This document shows positions 1 through 8,002 of a stretch of 46,390 bases of DNA, piece by piece. Both the position numbers and the translations under genes were made by a program. Each line of letters begins with the position of its first letter. The first letter of the stretch is position 1. The stretch spans positions 1 through 46,390 of the forward strand of contig CAVDDT010000009.1 in NCBI GenBank assembly GCA_963607765.1, given 5' to 3'. The notes beneath the pieces are model-generated. The model saw nothing but the letters and a program-made list of their open reading frames with translations. It had not been told where the DNA came from and did no database searches. This DNA is from Colivicinus sp963607765. Its GTDB lineage: Bacteria > Bacillota_I > Bacilli_A > Erysipelotrichales > Erysipelotrichaceae.

Positions 1-191
1 ACAGCATTATTAACATCGTTACTTCTAAGCGAGTTAGAACAAATAAGTTCACTATATAAATCTGTTTTAAAAGCTTCATGTCTTTTTACAGGCTTTTGTT
101 CATATAGTTTAACCTTAATCCCTAAATTAGCCAATTTATATGCAGCCTCACAACCTGCAAGGCCAGCTCCTACTACAATAACTTCTTTCAT
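1..191 (-). CDS. trmFO: TrmFO, folate-dependent tRNA U54 methyltransferase (N-terminus only)
   Basis: The last 191 bases of the reverse strand encode the first 63 residues of a flavoprotein, starting MKEVIVVGAGLAGCEAAYKL. The GxGxxGxE dinucleotide-binding loop followed by a YEQKP stretch and a SELICSNSLRS segment is typical of TrmFO (Gid). TrmFO uses methylene-tetrahydrofolate and FAD to make ribothymidine at position 54 of tRNAs. The ATG overlaps the topA TGA by four bases (ATGA), so it is translationally coupled to topA; this is the usual topA-trmFO order in Bacilli. The gene runs off the window edge, so the rest cannot be judged. Confidence 0.93.
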   Translation of the reverse strand, partial: MKEVIVVGAGLAGCEAAYKLANLGIKVKLYEQKPVKRHEAFKTDLYSELICSNSLRSNDVNNA

Positions 192-2308
192 TTCTTTTTT
201 CTTCTATAAGTTTTAGGCTTAGATTCGCCTTCAATACTTTCAATATACTTGCACTTTGGATAAGCGCTGCAACCAATAAAATAATTGCCATATCTTGATT
301 TACGCTTTAATAAAGGCTTGCCACATTCAGGACATTCTCTGCCTACTTCTTCAGGCTTTTCCTTTTCAATCTTTTCGATGTATTTACACTCAGGATACTT
401 TGAACAAGAAATAAACTTTCCATAGCGGCCTGTACGATAGATCAAAGGTGAACCACAATTTGGACAATCCCTGCCCACATTTTCAGTTTCAATATATTTG
501 CAATTAGGATAGTTAGAACAAGCTGTAAACTTGCCGTATTTGCCTTCTTTGATAACTAAATCGCTGCCACATAAAGGACACTTTTCACCAGTTTTTACGT
601 CCTCTTTCTTTTCCATGTTTTTATAAGCATCATCAACTAAAGGTGAAAACTTATCATAGAATTCATGAAGATAAGTAATATTGTCTTGTTTGTGTTCAGC
701 TATTTTATCAAGTCCATTTTCCATTTCAGCAGTATATTTAACATTAATAACAGAACTGAAATATTCCTTAAGCTTTTCATCAGTTAATCGGCCCTGCTCT
801 GTTGGATAAAAATACTTAGTCTTAGACTTTTCATTTTCTTTCTTAAGCTCTACATAGCTTCTTTTAACAATAGTATCAATAATAGTAGCATAAGTACTTG
901 GCCTACCTACGCCCTCTTCTTCTAAGGCTTTAATTAGCTTAGCTTCGGTATATCTACTAGGTCCTTCGGTAAAATGCTGTTCCTTCTTTAAATCACTCAA
1001 AGAAAGTTTATCTCCCTTAATAAGAGATTTTAAAATAACATCTTTACTTGAATCATAGTCTTTATAGACTTTCAAGAAACCATCAAAGACAAGTTCACTG
1101 CCGCTAATAGTAAAAAGCATATTCTCACACTTAATATTGTAAGTAACAGATTTAAATACAGCTTCGCTCATCAAAGAAGCCAAAGCACGATAATATATAA
1201 ATTTATATAGTTTATATTGATCATTAGTTAAATAGTCTTTAACACTCTCTGGGGTATGTTCTAATGAAGTTGGTCTAATAGCTTCATGTGCATCTTGAGA
1301 AGATTCATCATTCTTAACCCGATAAAAGCCCTTATACTTATCACCGTATTCTTCTTCTATTAAAGAATAAGCTGCTGAAATAAATTCATTAGATAAACGC
1401 GTTGAGTCAGTACGCATGTAAGTAATCAAACCAACAGTCTCACTTTTTAAATCAATTCCTTCATATAAATTTTGGGCAAGCATCATTGTTTTCTTAGCGC
1501 TAAAGCCTAGTTTACTAGAAGCTTCTTGTTGAAGGGTTGAAGTAATAAAAGGAAGATAAGCAGCTCTCTTTTTATTTTTGGTGATAACTTCATCAACTAT
1601 AAAAGGATTTTTAATATTATCAACAACTTTATTTGCCTCATCTTCATTTTTGATTTCAGCTTTTTTATCATCTATTTTAGCTAAAGTTGTTTCAAACAAA
1701 TCGCCATCTTTGTCTAAAATAGCCTTAATTGTCCAATATTCTTCAGGAACAAAAGATTCAATTTCCTTTTCACGGTCACAAATCATTCTAAGAGCGATAG
1801 ACTGTACTCTACCAGCAGACTTAGACTTAATTTTCTTTTGAAGCAATTTAGACAACTTAAAGCCAATTATTCTATCTAATATTCTTCTTGTTTCTTGTGA
1901 CTTAACTAAATCCATATCAATGGTTCTAGGCGTTTCCATTGACTTTAAAATGGTATTTTTAGTGATTTCATTAAAAACAACTCTATCAGTTGCATTTAAA
2001 TCAATGCCAAGTTCAGTAGCTAAATGCCATGAAATTGCTTCCCCCTCTCTATCAGGGTCGGTCGCAAGATATACTTTATCAGCCTTTTTAACAAGCTCCT
2101 TAAGTTCTTTTACAACTTGTTTCTTATCTTTAGAAACAACATAATTAGGCGCAAAGTCATGTTCAACATCAACGCCAAGTCCTTCTTTGCCACTTGTGGC
2201 TAAATCACGAATATGTCCTTTACTAGACACTACCTTATAATCTTTTCCTAAATATTTTTCGATTGTCTTCGATTTTGATGGAGACTCTACTATAACTAAA
2301 TTTTTCAT
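188..2308 (-). CDS. topA: DNA topoisomerase I (type IA)
   Basis: A 706-residue type IA topoisomerase that relaxes negative supercoils. The Toprim domain spans about residues 1-115, with the VESPSKSKTI start and the acidic DPDREGE motif at 84-90. The catalytic tyrosine is Y297 in LITYMRTDSTRLS. The C-terminus carries three zinc-ribbon repeats (CPLCG, CPNCG and CPECG, each followed by a second C-x4-C pair such as CSNYPNC) and a basic tail. The ATG has a good ribosome site (AAAGGAAAATT). It sits between dprA and trmFO, the common Bacilli order. Length is normal for the family. Confidence 0.97.
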   Translation of the reverse strand: MKNLVIVESPSKSKTIEKYLGKDYKVVSSKGHIRDLATSGKEGLGVDVEHDFAPNYVVSKDKKQVVKELKELVKKADKVYLATDPDREGEAISWHLATELGIDLNATDRVVFNEITKNTILKSMETPRTIDMDLVKSQETRRILDRIIGFKLSKLLQKKIKSKSAGRVQSIALRMICDREKEIESFVPEEYWTIKAILDKDGDLFETTLAKIDDKKAEIKNEDEANKVVDNIKNPFIVDEVITKNKKRAAYLPFITSTLQQEASSKLGFSAKKTMMLAQNLYEGIDLKSETVGLITYMRTDSTRLSNEFISAAYSLIEEEYGDKYKGFYRVKNDESSQDAHEAIRPTSLEHTPESVKDYLTNDQYKLYKFIYYRALASLMSEAVFKSVTYNIKCENMLFTISGSELVFDGFLKVYKDYDSSKDVILKSLIKGDKLSLSDLKKEQHFTEGPSRYTEAKLIKALEEEGVGRPSTYATIIDTIVKRSYVELKKENEKSKTKYFYPTEQGRLTDEKLKEYFSSVINVKYTAEMENGLDKIAEHKQDNITYLHEFYDKFSPLVDDAYKNMEKKEDVKTGEKCPLCGSDLVIKEGKYGKFTACSNYPNCKYIETENVGRDCPNCGSPLIYRTGRYGKFISCSKYPECKYIEKIEKEKPEEVGRECPECGKPLLKRKSRYGNYFIGCSAYPKCKYIESIEGESKPKTYRRKKK

Positions 2309-2329
2309 AATTTTCCTTTACAAAATAAT

Positions 2330-2358
2330 AACTTACACAAGAGAAATACTTTTGTCAA
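2330..2358 (-). promoter_or_regulatory. Possible topA promoter
   Basis: On the reverse strand a consensus TTGACA (2353-2358) overlaps the end of dprA. After 17 bases comes TAAGTT (2330-2335), a weak -10 box, about 20 bases before the topA start. The -35 box is perfect but the -10 is poor, so this could be a regulated promoter or chance. Confidence 0.35.
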
Positions 2359-3068
2359 TTGAATAAATCATTATAACTAATCATCAATGCACCCTCGTTT
2401 ATCAATGTATTATTATAAACATCCTTTTCACTAAAAACCGAAAAAGGTAAAACTTTAACATCTTTCCCTAGCTTTAAAGTTTCATTAACAGTTGTCATCG
2501 TACCACTTTTCTCATTTAATTCCATCACATATACTTCCCTAGATAATGCGGAGATAATCCTATTTCTAAAAGGAAAGTGATAGGCAAATGGGACAGTATT
2601 ATTGGGATATTCAGATAACAATAATCCTTCTTTCTCAAGTTTTTGATAGAGTTCTTTGTTTTCCTTTGGATAAATATAATCTATTCCGCTTCCAAGAATA
2701 CCAATACTTCTTTTAGCACTAGATTGCGCACAAGCATCTATCCCCTTCGCAAGTCCAGAGACGACAACTTCTTTTTTATTATTAGCCAAAGCTCTTGTGG
2801 CCTTAAGAGCGTAATCACTCGGAAAACGCGATCCAACTATACCAATTTTTTCTTGTTTCAAAAGATCCAAATTTCCTTTATAAAACAACACAAATGGCGG
2901 ATCTGTTAAATCCAATAATTCTTTAGGATAGATATCATCAAAAATAGTAAAACAGTTTTGACAAGTAACATATTCAACGCTTGTTCCACCAATAATATCT
3001 TCCTTGATTTTCTTGTAGTCACCTTTATTCTTGATGGCAATACTAATAAGTTTCTCTTTTTTATTCAC
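2355..3068 (-). CDS. dprA: DprA/Smf family DNA-processing protein (short form)
   Basis: DprA loads RecA on incoming single-stranded DNA during transformation. The Rossmann-like core is present: GIVGSRFPSDYA near residue 95, SGLAKGIDACA, the GSGIDYIYPKEN loop, and FPFRNRIISALS. At 237 residues it is shorter than the usual 280-370: the protein ends directly after the core, with no C-terminal winged-helix domain, and has only a short N-terminal region with two cysteines (CQNC). The start is GTG with no clear ribosome site, 31 bases after rnhB. Core function is likely kept because all core motifs are intact. No other competence gene except a lone pilin-like protein is seen here. Confidence 0.88.
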   Translation of the reverse strand: MNKKEKLISIAIKNKGDYKKIKEDIIGGTSVEYVTCQNCFTIFDDIYPKELLDLTDPPFVLFYKGNLDLLKQEKIGIVGSRFPSDYALKATRALANNKKEVVVSGLAKGIDACAQSSAKRSIGILGSGIDYIYPKENKELYQKLEKEGLLLSEYPNNTVPFAYHFPFRNRIISALSREVYVMELNEKSGTMTTVNETLKLGKDVKVLPFSVFSEKDVYNNTLINEGALMISYNDLFN

Positions 3069-3099
3069 ACTATATTATTGCCAAAATAAAACAAAATTC

Positions 3100-3708
3100 C
3101 TACATATCTTTTCTAAATTTTACATTTTGACAAGGTTTATATGAAAAACGATAAATATCAAATACACCATATTCATTCATAAGCTCAATATGTCTTTTAG
3201 TAGGATATCCTTTATGCTTTCGATATTCATACTCAGGATAAAGCTTATCAATTTCATACATAATATGATCTCTTGTAACCTTAGCCAAAATAGATGCAGC
3301 CGCAATTGAAATGGACTTTGCATCACCTTTAATAATGGGAATTACTTTAGGATTGTCTTCAATAGGCATTGCATCAGTTAAAACTGCCTCAACATCTTTT
3401 TCAAGAGCCAATTCACTCATAGCTTTTTTAGTGGCTGCATAAATGTTTAATTCATCAATTTCCTTTGGTGAAACAATCTTCACATCATAAAATAAAGCAT
3501 CATTTTTAATAACCTCAAAAAGAGCTTCTCTTTTCTTTTCACTAAGCTTTTTCGAATCATTAATTAAATCATTACTATAGCCAACAGGTAATACACAACA
3601 AGCAACACAAAGTGGCCCACATAATGGTCCTCTTCCAGCCTCATCAATGCCCATCACAAATTTATTAATTGCCCAATTTTTATTTTCAAACTCATTTAAT
3701 AGACTCAT
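3100..3708 (-). CDS. rnhB: Ribonuclease HII
   Basis: RNase HII cleaves RNA in RNA-DNA hybrids and removes single ribonucleotides from DNA. The signature GIDEAGRGPLCGPL lies near residues 20-33, with the first two catalytic acids (D and E) in it; further acids lie in LTDAMP and the KVTRDHIM segment. The protein is about 202 residues from the ATG at 3708. An in-frame TTG at 3717 would add three residues and is equally placed for a weak upstream AGG, so the start is not certain. It overlaps the end of rbgA by 17 bases, as expected for the rbgA-rnhB pair. Confidence 0.95.
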   Translation of the reverse strand: MSLLNEFENKNWAINKFVMGIDEAGRGPLCGPLCVACCVLPVGYSNDLINDSKKLSEKKREALFEVIKNDALFYDVKIVSPKEIDELNIYAATKKAMSELALEKDVEAVLTDAMPIEDNPKVIPIIKGDAKSISIAAASILAKVTRDHIMYEIDKLYPEYEYRKHKGYPTKRHIELMNEYGVFDIYRFSYKPCQNVKFRKDM

Positions 3709-4537
3709 ATTTTTCAAACGTAATTCTACCTATTTTAGCACTTCTAATTTCCTTAAGAAGCATATCACAAGTTTTCTTCTTATCTATTTGTCCGCTAGTT
3801 AAACACCCTTTATTTTTTCCAATGTCCAATAATAAAGAAGTGCTTGATTCATCAACACTATATCGTGTACTTAAAAAAGAAGGATACTCATTTCTAATAT
3901 AATCTAAGCCAAACAAAACAATAGCTTCTTCATCTAAAATTTCATCATTCATACTTCCAAGCAAAGCTAATATCTTAGCTTTATCTTGGTCCTCAATTTT
4001 AGGCCATAAAACACCAGGCGTATCCAATAATTCAACATCTTCGTTAATTCTAATCCATTGTAAGTTTTTAGTGACACCAGGCCTATTTTCTGATTTGGCT
4101 ACCCTTTTTTTAACAATATTATTAATAAAAGTAGATTTACCAACATTAGGAATGCCAACAACCATTGCCCTTAAAACTTTCTTTCTAATACCACGAGCTT
4201 TGGCCTTATCTAACTTATCTTTTAAGATCAGTTTTACTTCATCAACAATCTTTTTGGTAATTTTTTCATTTAAACTATCGCAAATCAAAACATGCTTAAA
4301 ATAATTAGTCCATTTCTTGTTTTCAATTTCGTCGGCCATATCAGCCTTATTTAAAATAACTAGTCTTTCCTTATTCTTTGCCATTTCCTCAAGCAAAGGG
4401 TTTCCACTAGCTAAAGGCATACGTGCATCACGTAGCTCTATAACTATATCAACCAGCTTAAGCTGCTCCTCCATTTGCCTTTTGGCCTTAGCCATATGAC
4501 CGGGATACCAGTTTATATTAATATCTTTATCACTCAT
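3692..4537 (-). CDS. rbgA: Ribosome biogenesis GTPase RbgA (YlqF)
   Basis: A circularly permuted GTPase needed for late assembly of the 50S subunit. The G motifs come in permuted order: G4 LNKADM near residue 63, then G1 GIPNVGKST near 128, then G3 DTPGVLWPK near 173. The INWYPGHMAKAKRQ start is diagnostic of the family. At 281 residues it is full length. It overlaps the upstream nucleoside-transferase-like gene by 8 bases and rnhB by 17, so all three are translated from one message. Its ribosome site is AAGGAT. Confidence 0.96.
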   Translation of the reverse strand: MSDKDININWYPGHMAKAKRQMEEQLKLVDIVIELRDARMPLASGNPLLEEMAKNKERLVILNKADMADEIENKKWTNYFKHVLICDSLNEKITKKIVDEVKLILKDKLDKAKARGIRKKVLRAMVVGIPNVGKSTFINNIVKKRVAKSENRPGVTKNLQWIRINEDVELLDTPGVLWPKIEDQDKAKILALLGSMNDEILDEEAIVLFGLDYIRNEYPSFLSTRYSVDESSTSLLLDIGKNKGCLTSGQIDKKKTCDMLLKEIRSAKIGRITFEKYESIK

Positions 4538-4958
4538 GTTTATAATCCTTTAAAAAATTTTCGAGTTCATCAACATTATTAAAAATATTTTCAAAAATAT
4601 TATATAGAGAATCAGTTGCTTCATATTTCCCAATAGCAAAACATCTTTTATTAAAGCCATAAGCAATGCCGGCTTCCATATGACTAGAATTGCCAGCCGG
4701 AAGTACAAGCAAAAAACAATCAGAGGTTTTTTCAGCATTTAAGTCTTCATTAAAAATATCCAAAACAACTTTACTCTTAAGGTTTAAAGACTCAAACTCG
4801 AGTTGTTTCTCTTCTATTGTTTGATTAGAGTTTCCATATGATTGATTGTCATTTTTAAGAAAGCAATAATAAGAAATGTGATATTTATCAAAAATATCAC
4901 AGATTTTTAAAATATTTTCCTTGTTTCTTGCCTTACCAGCAATAAAAAAATCATACAT
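4530..4958 (-). CDS. Nucleoside 2-deoxyribosyltransferase-like protein
   Basis: A 142-residue protein with the start FFIAGKA, similar to the first strand of the nucleoside 2-deoxyribosyltransferase fold, and a late LVLPAGNSSHMEAGIAYG segment. In that family a glutamate in the motif (here probably E95) is the nucleophile that attacks the sugar. Such enzymes move deoxyribose between bases or hydrolyse nucleotides. The substrate is not readable from the sequence. It lies between a LOG-family gene (1-base gap) and rbgA (8-base overlap), an interval where many Bacilli have nothing. It might act with the LOG protein in nucleotide salvage or clean-up; that is inference. Confidence 0.7.
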   Translation of the reverse strand: MYDFFIAGKARNKENILKICDIFDKYHISYYCFLKNDNQSYGNSNQTIEEKQLEFESLNLKSKVVLDIFNEDLNAEKTSDCFLLVLPAGNSSHMEAGIAYGFNKRCFAIGKYEATDSLYNIFENIFNNVDELENFLKDYKHE

Positions 4959-4959
4959 C

Positions 4960-5496
4960 TTAATACCTACTTATAATTTCGTAAATTTCTTCAAGACTAT
5001 TAGCAAAAAAGATACCAGAAAGTCTATCGTATGAGCTAAGTTCCATTGATACCATTTTATCCAAAAGTCTTTTTAAATCATCATAATAGCTATTTAAATT
5101 AAAAATAATGCAAGGAGCACTGCTGTGCTTTAAAGCAACCATAGACATCACTTCAGAGATTTCTTCTAAGGTTCCAGTGCCACCGGGAAAAGCAATAAAA
5201 CAATCACCAAGTTCAATCATCTTTTTCCTTCTAGAAGCAATATCATCGGTAATAATTAATTCATCAATTTTGTCATAAACAAAACCTTCATCAACAAAAA
5301 ACTTAGGTTCAACACCAATCACTTTGCCAGAATGTTCTAAAACCGAAGAAGCTAAAACTCCCATAAGTCCACTCTTAGAGCCACCATACACCAAAGTATG
5401 ATCATTTTCGCCAATCCAGCTTCCTAATTTTTCAGCATTTTCTTTTAAAGAAATATCTTTACCAATATTAGCACCCAAATAAACAGTTATATTCAT
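4960..5496 (-). CDS. LOG family protein (TIGR00730-type nucleotide phosphoribohydrolase)
   Basis: A 178-residue Rossmann-fold protein with the two family motifs: VYGGSKSGLMG at 37-46 and PGGTGTLEE at 104-112, plus the arginine pair at 89-90. LOG proteins split nucleoside 5-prime-monophosphates into base and ribose phosphate; plant and some bacterial members release cytokinin bases, and many are wrongly labelled lysine decarboxylase. Its ATG shares one base with the lepB stop (TAATG), and AGGAG lies just upstream. The next gene is also a nucleoside-bond enzyme, which suggests a two-gene nucleotide module within the lepB operon. Confidence 0.88.
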   Translation of the reverse strand: MNITVYLGANIGKDISLKENAEKLGSWIGENDHTLVYGGSKSGLMGVLASSVLEHSGKVIGVEPKFFVDEGFVYDKIDELIITDDIASRRKKMIELGDCFIAFPGGTGTLEEISEVMSMVALKHSSAPCIIFNLNSYYDDLKRLLDKMVSMELSSYDRLSGIFFANSLEEIYEIISRY

Positions 5497-6005
5497 TATT
5501 TAACTCCTATTCTATTAAAAGGATAGTAGACAAAGAAACCAGTGGACTTGATTTCGCTCTTTTTAAACGATCCATAGTAACGAGAATCACGAGAAACATT
5601 ACGATTATCACCCATGCAAAAATATTCATCGTCACCTAAAGTAACTTCAAAATCTTCAGTATAAACATCATCATCCAAGAAAGTTTCTTCTATATATTCA
5701 CCATTAACATATAGCTTGTTGTCTTTATAAGTTATAGTTTCATTAGGCATGCCAATAATTCTCTTAACAAGAAGCTCACTTGCCTTATCTGAATCAATGA
5801 CGCAAATATCAAACCGATTAATACTTATATTTTTAGTAATAATAAAGCTAAAACCTCGATCATTGTTTTGCAAAGTTGAGTACATACTTGTACCTTTAAC
5901 TTGTGCCGAGATAAACAAAAACTTAAAACAAATAAAAACAATAATAACCGAAGTTAAAACGACCTGCAATATATCTTTTAAAATTTTCCAATATTTATTT
6001 TCCAT
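5496..6005 (-). CDS. lepB: Signal peptidase I
   Basis: Type I signal peptidase that removes signal peptides from exported proteins at the outer face of the membrane. One N-terminal membrane helix lies at about residues 12-32. The catalytic serine is in GTSMYSTL, the general-base lysine in LVKRIIGMPNE, and the conserved GDNRNVSRDSRYYG box follows. At 169 residues it is a typical Gram-positive single-helix form. It has no ribosome site; instead TATAAT ends 6 bases before the ATG, suggesting a leaderless message. It is a likely processing enzyme for the exported proteins encoded at 29-31 kb. Confidence 0.96.
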   Translation of the reverse strand: MENKYWKILKDILQVVLTSVIIVFICFKFLFISAQVKGTSMYSTLQNNDRGFSFIITKNISINRFDICVIDSDKASELLVKRIIGMPNETITYKDNKLYVNGEYIEETFLDDDVYTEDFEVTLGDDEYFCMGDNRNVSRDSRYYGSFKKSEIKSTGFFVYYPFNRIGVK

Positions 6006-6011
6006 GAAACT

Positions 6012-6017
6012 ATTATA
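6012..6017 (-). promoter_or_regulatory. lepB -10 box, leaderless layout
   Basis: Reverse-strand TATAAT, followed by AGTTTC and then the lepB ATG. A start site about 7 bases after the box would fall on or next to the ATG. No Shine-Dalgarno is present. The box follows directly on the T-run of the rplS terminator. Confidence 0.6.
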
Positions 6018-6047
6018 TTAAAAAAGTCGCCGTAGCGACTTTTTAAA
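6014..6047 (-). terminator. rplS terminator
   Basis: A perfect 10-base stem (6021-6030 with 6035-6044) and a 4-base loop begin right after the rplS stop, followed on the reverse strand by a T-run. The stem contains GTCGC/GCGAC. Confidence 0.88.
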
Positions 6048-6395
6048 TTAACGAACTTCTTTAATTCTAGCAGACTTACCAGAACGGCTTCTTAAATAAT
6101 AAAGCTTAGCTCTTCTTACTTTACCAGTTCTTAATACATGAATCTTATCAATTAGTGGAGAATTAACTGGGAAAGTTCTTTCAACACCTACACCACTAGA
6201 AATCTTTCTAACAGTGAAAGTTTCACCAATGCCACTACCTTGAACCTTGATTACGATACCCTCGAATGCTTGGATACGAGATTTGTCGCCTTCTTTAATC
6301 TTTACGTCAACTCTTACAGTCATACCTGGACGTAATTCAGGAAGATCACTCTTTAATTGAGATTTAGTGATCTCATTTACTAAATTTAAATTCAT
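6048..6395 (-). CDS. rplS: 50S ribosomal protein L19
   Basis: Ribosomal protein L19 at the 30S-50S interface, 115 residues. The RPGMTVRVDVKIKEG and FEGIVIKVQGSGIGETFTVR segments and the C-terminal VRRAKLYYLR are diagnostic. The start is the ATG at 6395, with AAAGGAG 8 bases upstream; an upstream in-frame TTG would place the ribosome site inside the gene and is rejected. A leader of up to about 90 bases separates it from the HAD gene. That leader holds AT-rich sequence in which I cannot name one clear promoter. It ends at a strong terminator. Confidence 0.97.
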   Translation of the reverse strand: MNLNLVNEITKSQLKSDLPELRPGMTVRVDVKIKEGDKSRIQAFEGIVIKVQGSGIGETFTVRKISSGVGVERTFPVNSPLIDKIHVLRTGKVRRAKLYYLRSRSGKSARIKEVR

Positions 6396-6486
6396 CTTTC
6401 TCTCCTTTAACAAGTATATAATTATTGTTCATAATCATACGAAAAGCGGAACAACAATGCCTAAATATAATATCATAGTCACTTGA

Positions 6487-7293
6487 CTAAGACAAGAAGT
6501 TTTCATATAAAAAATTAGCTAAGCCATCTTTATAAACATCATCAACGCTATAAGCTACTTTTGCATTCTTATTTCCAACATATACTCCAGTTCCATTAAT
6601 TAAAGCAGGAACATCATTTTCACAATCTCCAGCTGTTAAAATGGCCTTAGGATTAATATTTTTAAGATTAGCAAAATCAATAACCGACTTCCCCTTGCTT
6701 AACCCCTTGGGAACAATCTCCATAACGTCCTCACCAGAGTAAAACATATCAAATCTAGAATCATTTATGCTGGCAATCTTTTCATCTAATTCTTTCTTGT
6801 GCTCTTTTAAAAAAACAACAATCAACTTAGGAGACTTTTCTAAAGAATTAAAATCATATTCTCTAAATGAAACAAATCTCCTTTTTGACCAAGTATCCAT
6901 CATTTCTCTATCAGAAATCATGTGATTAATTAAAAGTTCTTTTTCATCATGATAACAAGCCAAAGCAAGATAATCTTCACAAAAGAATTTGTTTAAAAAT
7001 TTAATTGAATCATCATACACATAGTCAACATAAGTATGAATTTTATTTTTAACATCTTCAAATTCAATGCCATTACAACCATAAAAATAATCAAATAAAT
7101 CTAAAATATCATTTTTAATCAAAACCTTTTTACTAGAAAAAATAGCTCTGCCAGAATTAATAACCAAATCATAGCCTCTATTTTTTAATTCTTTTAAACA
7201 ATAAAGCATCTTTTCACTACATAAGCAGTCTTTGTCAACTAAAGTGCCATCCACATCAAATAGAAAAGCTTTGATATCATTTTTTAAGTTCAT
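6487..7293 (-). CDS. Cof-type HAD hydrolase
   Basis: A 268-residue haloacid dehalogenase phosphatase with a type IIB cap. Motif I is FLFDVDGTLVDKD (residues 11-22), motif II is the VINSGR serine, motif III lysine is in PKGLSKGKS, and motif IV is TAGDCENDVPAL. Such enzymes dephosphorylate sugar phosphates, flavin or pyridoxal phosphates; substrate cannot be told. It starts inside trmD (17-base overlap) and ends 91 bases before rplS, so it interrupts the usual trmD-rplS pair and is co-translated with trmD. Confidence 0.9.
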   Translation of the reverse strand: MNLKNDIKAFLFDVDGTLVDKDCLCSEKMLYCLKELKNRGYDLVINSGRAIFSSKKVLIKNDILDLFDYFYGCNGIEFEDVKNKIHTYVDYVYDDSIKFLNKFFCEDYLALACYHDEKELLINHMISDREMMDTWSKRRFVSFREYDFNSLEKSPKLIVVFLKEHKKELDEKIASINDSRFDMFYSGEDVMEIVPKGLSKGKSVIDFANLKNINPKAILTAGDCENDVPALINGTGVYVGNKNAKVAYSVDDVYKDGLANFLYENFLS

Positions 7294-8002
7294 CTATAAC
7301 CTCATCTAACATTCTTTTTTCTTCATCAGTAAACTTGTGCTTTTCTAATAAATCAGGACGAAATTTATAAGTCTCTCTAATACTTTCCTTTAAATTAAAC
7401 TTTCTAATTTCCTCATGATTACCATTAGTTAAAACAAAAGGAACCACCTTGCCATTATAATCATATGGCCTAGTATATTGGGGATATTCAAGAAGATTAT
7501 TATTGTATGATTCTTCTTTTAAACTATCAGCACTAATGCCCTCATCAATAAGTCTCATGATTGAATCCATAACAACCATGGCTGCCAATTCACCACCAGT
7601 TAGAATATAATCACCAATTGAAACATTCTCATCAATGTATTCATTAACTCTATCATCAACGCCTTCATAATGGCCACAAACAATCATAATGTCTTCACAG
7701 TTCAGCAATCTATAAGCATCATCTTCCGTGTATGGTTTTGCTTTAGGTGAAGTTAACAAAACATGTGTATTAGCATTTTTATTATCAATAATCGCATTAG
7801 CTAAAACATCAACTCTTATAAGCATGCCAGCTCCCCCACCATATGGAGTATCATCAACATGTCTATGCTTGTCTATTGAATAATCTCTGATATCAACAAC
7901 CTTAACCTCAACAAGTTGTTTATCTAAAATTCTTTTAATAATAGAAGTATTAAGAAAACCATCGAATTGTTCCTTAAATAAAGTTAAAACAGTTATTTTC
8001 AT
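7277..8002 (-). CDS. trmD: tRNA (guanine37-N1)-methyltransferase
   Basis: SPOUT-class methyltransferase that makes m1G37 next to the anticodon and prevents +1 frameshifts. Clear features are the MKITVLTLFKEQFDGFL start, the DDTPYGGGAGMLI box, VCGHYEGVDDRV, the knot segment SIGDYILTGGELAAM, and YPQYTRP near the end of the core. 241 residues is normal. The ATG overlaps the rimM TGA by four bases. The downstream partner is a HAD gene and then rplS. Confidence 0.97.
   Translation of the reverse strand: MKITVLTLFKEQFDGFLNTSIIKRILDKQLVEVKVVDIRDYSIDKHRHVDDTPYGGGAGMLIRVDVLANAIIDNKNANTHVLLTSPKAKPYTEDDAYRLLNCEDIMIVCGHYEGVDDRVNEYIDENVSIGDYILTGGELAAMVVMDSIMRLIDEGISADSLKEESYNNNLLEYPQYTRPYDYNGKVVPFVLTNGNHEEIRKFNLKESIRETYKFRPDLLEKHKFTDEEKRMLDEVIDELKK

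Noticed and set aside
1578..2144. Forward-strand open frames opposite topA
   Set aside because: They lie antisense to a full-length topA with all motifs, have serine- and leucine-rich composition typical of shadow frames, and no ribosome site.
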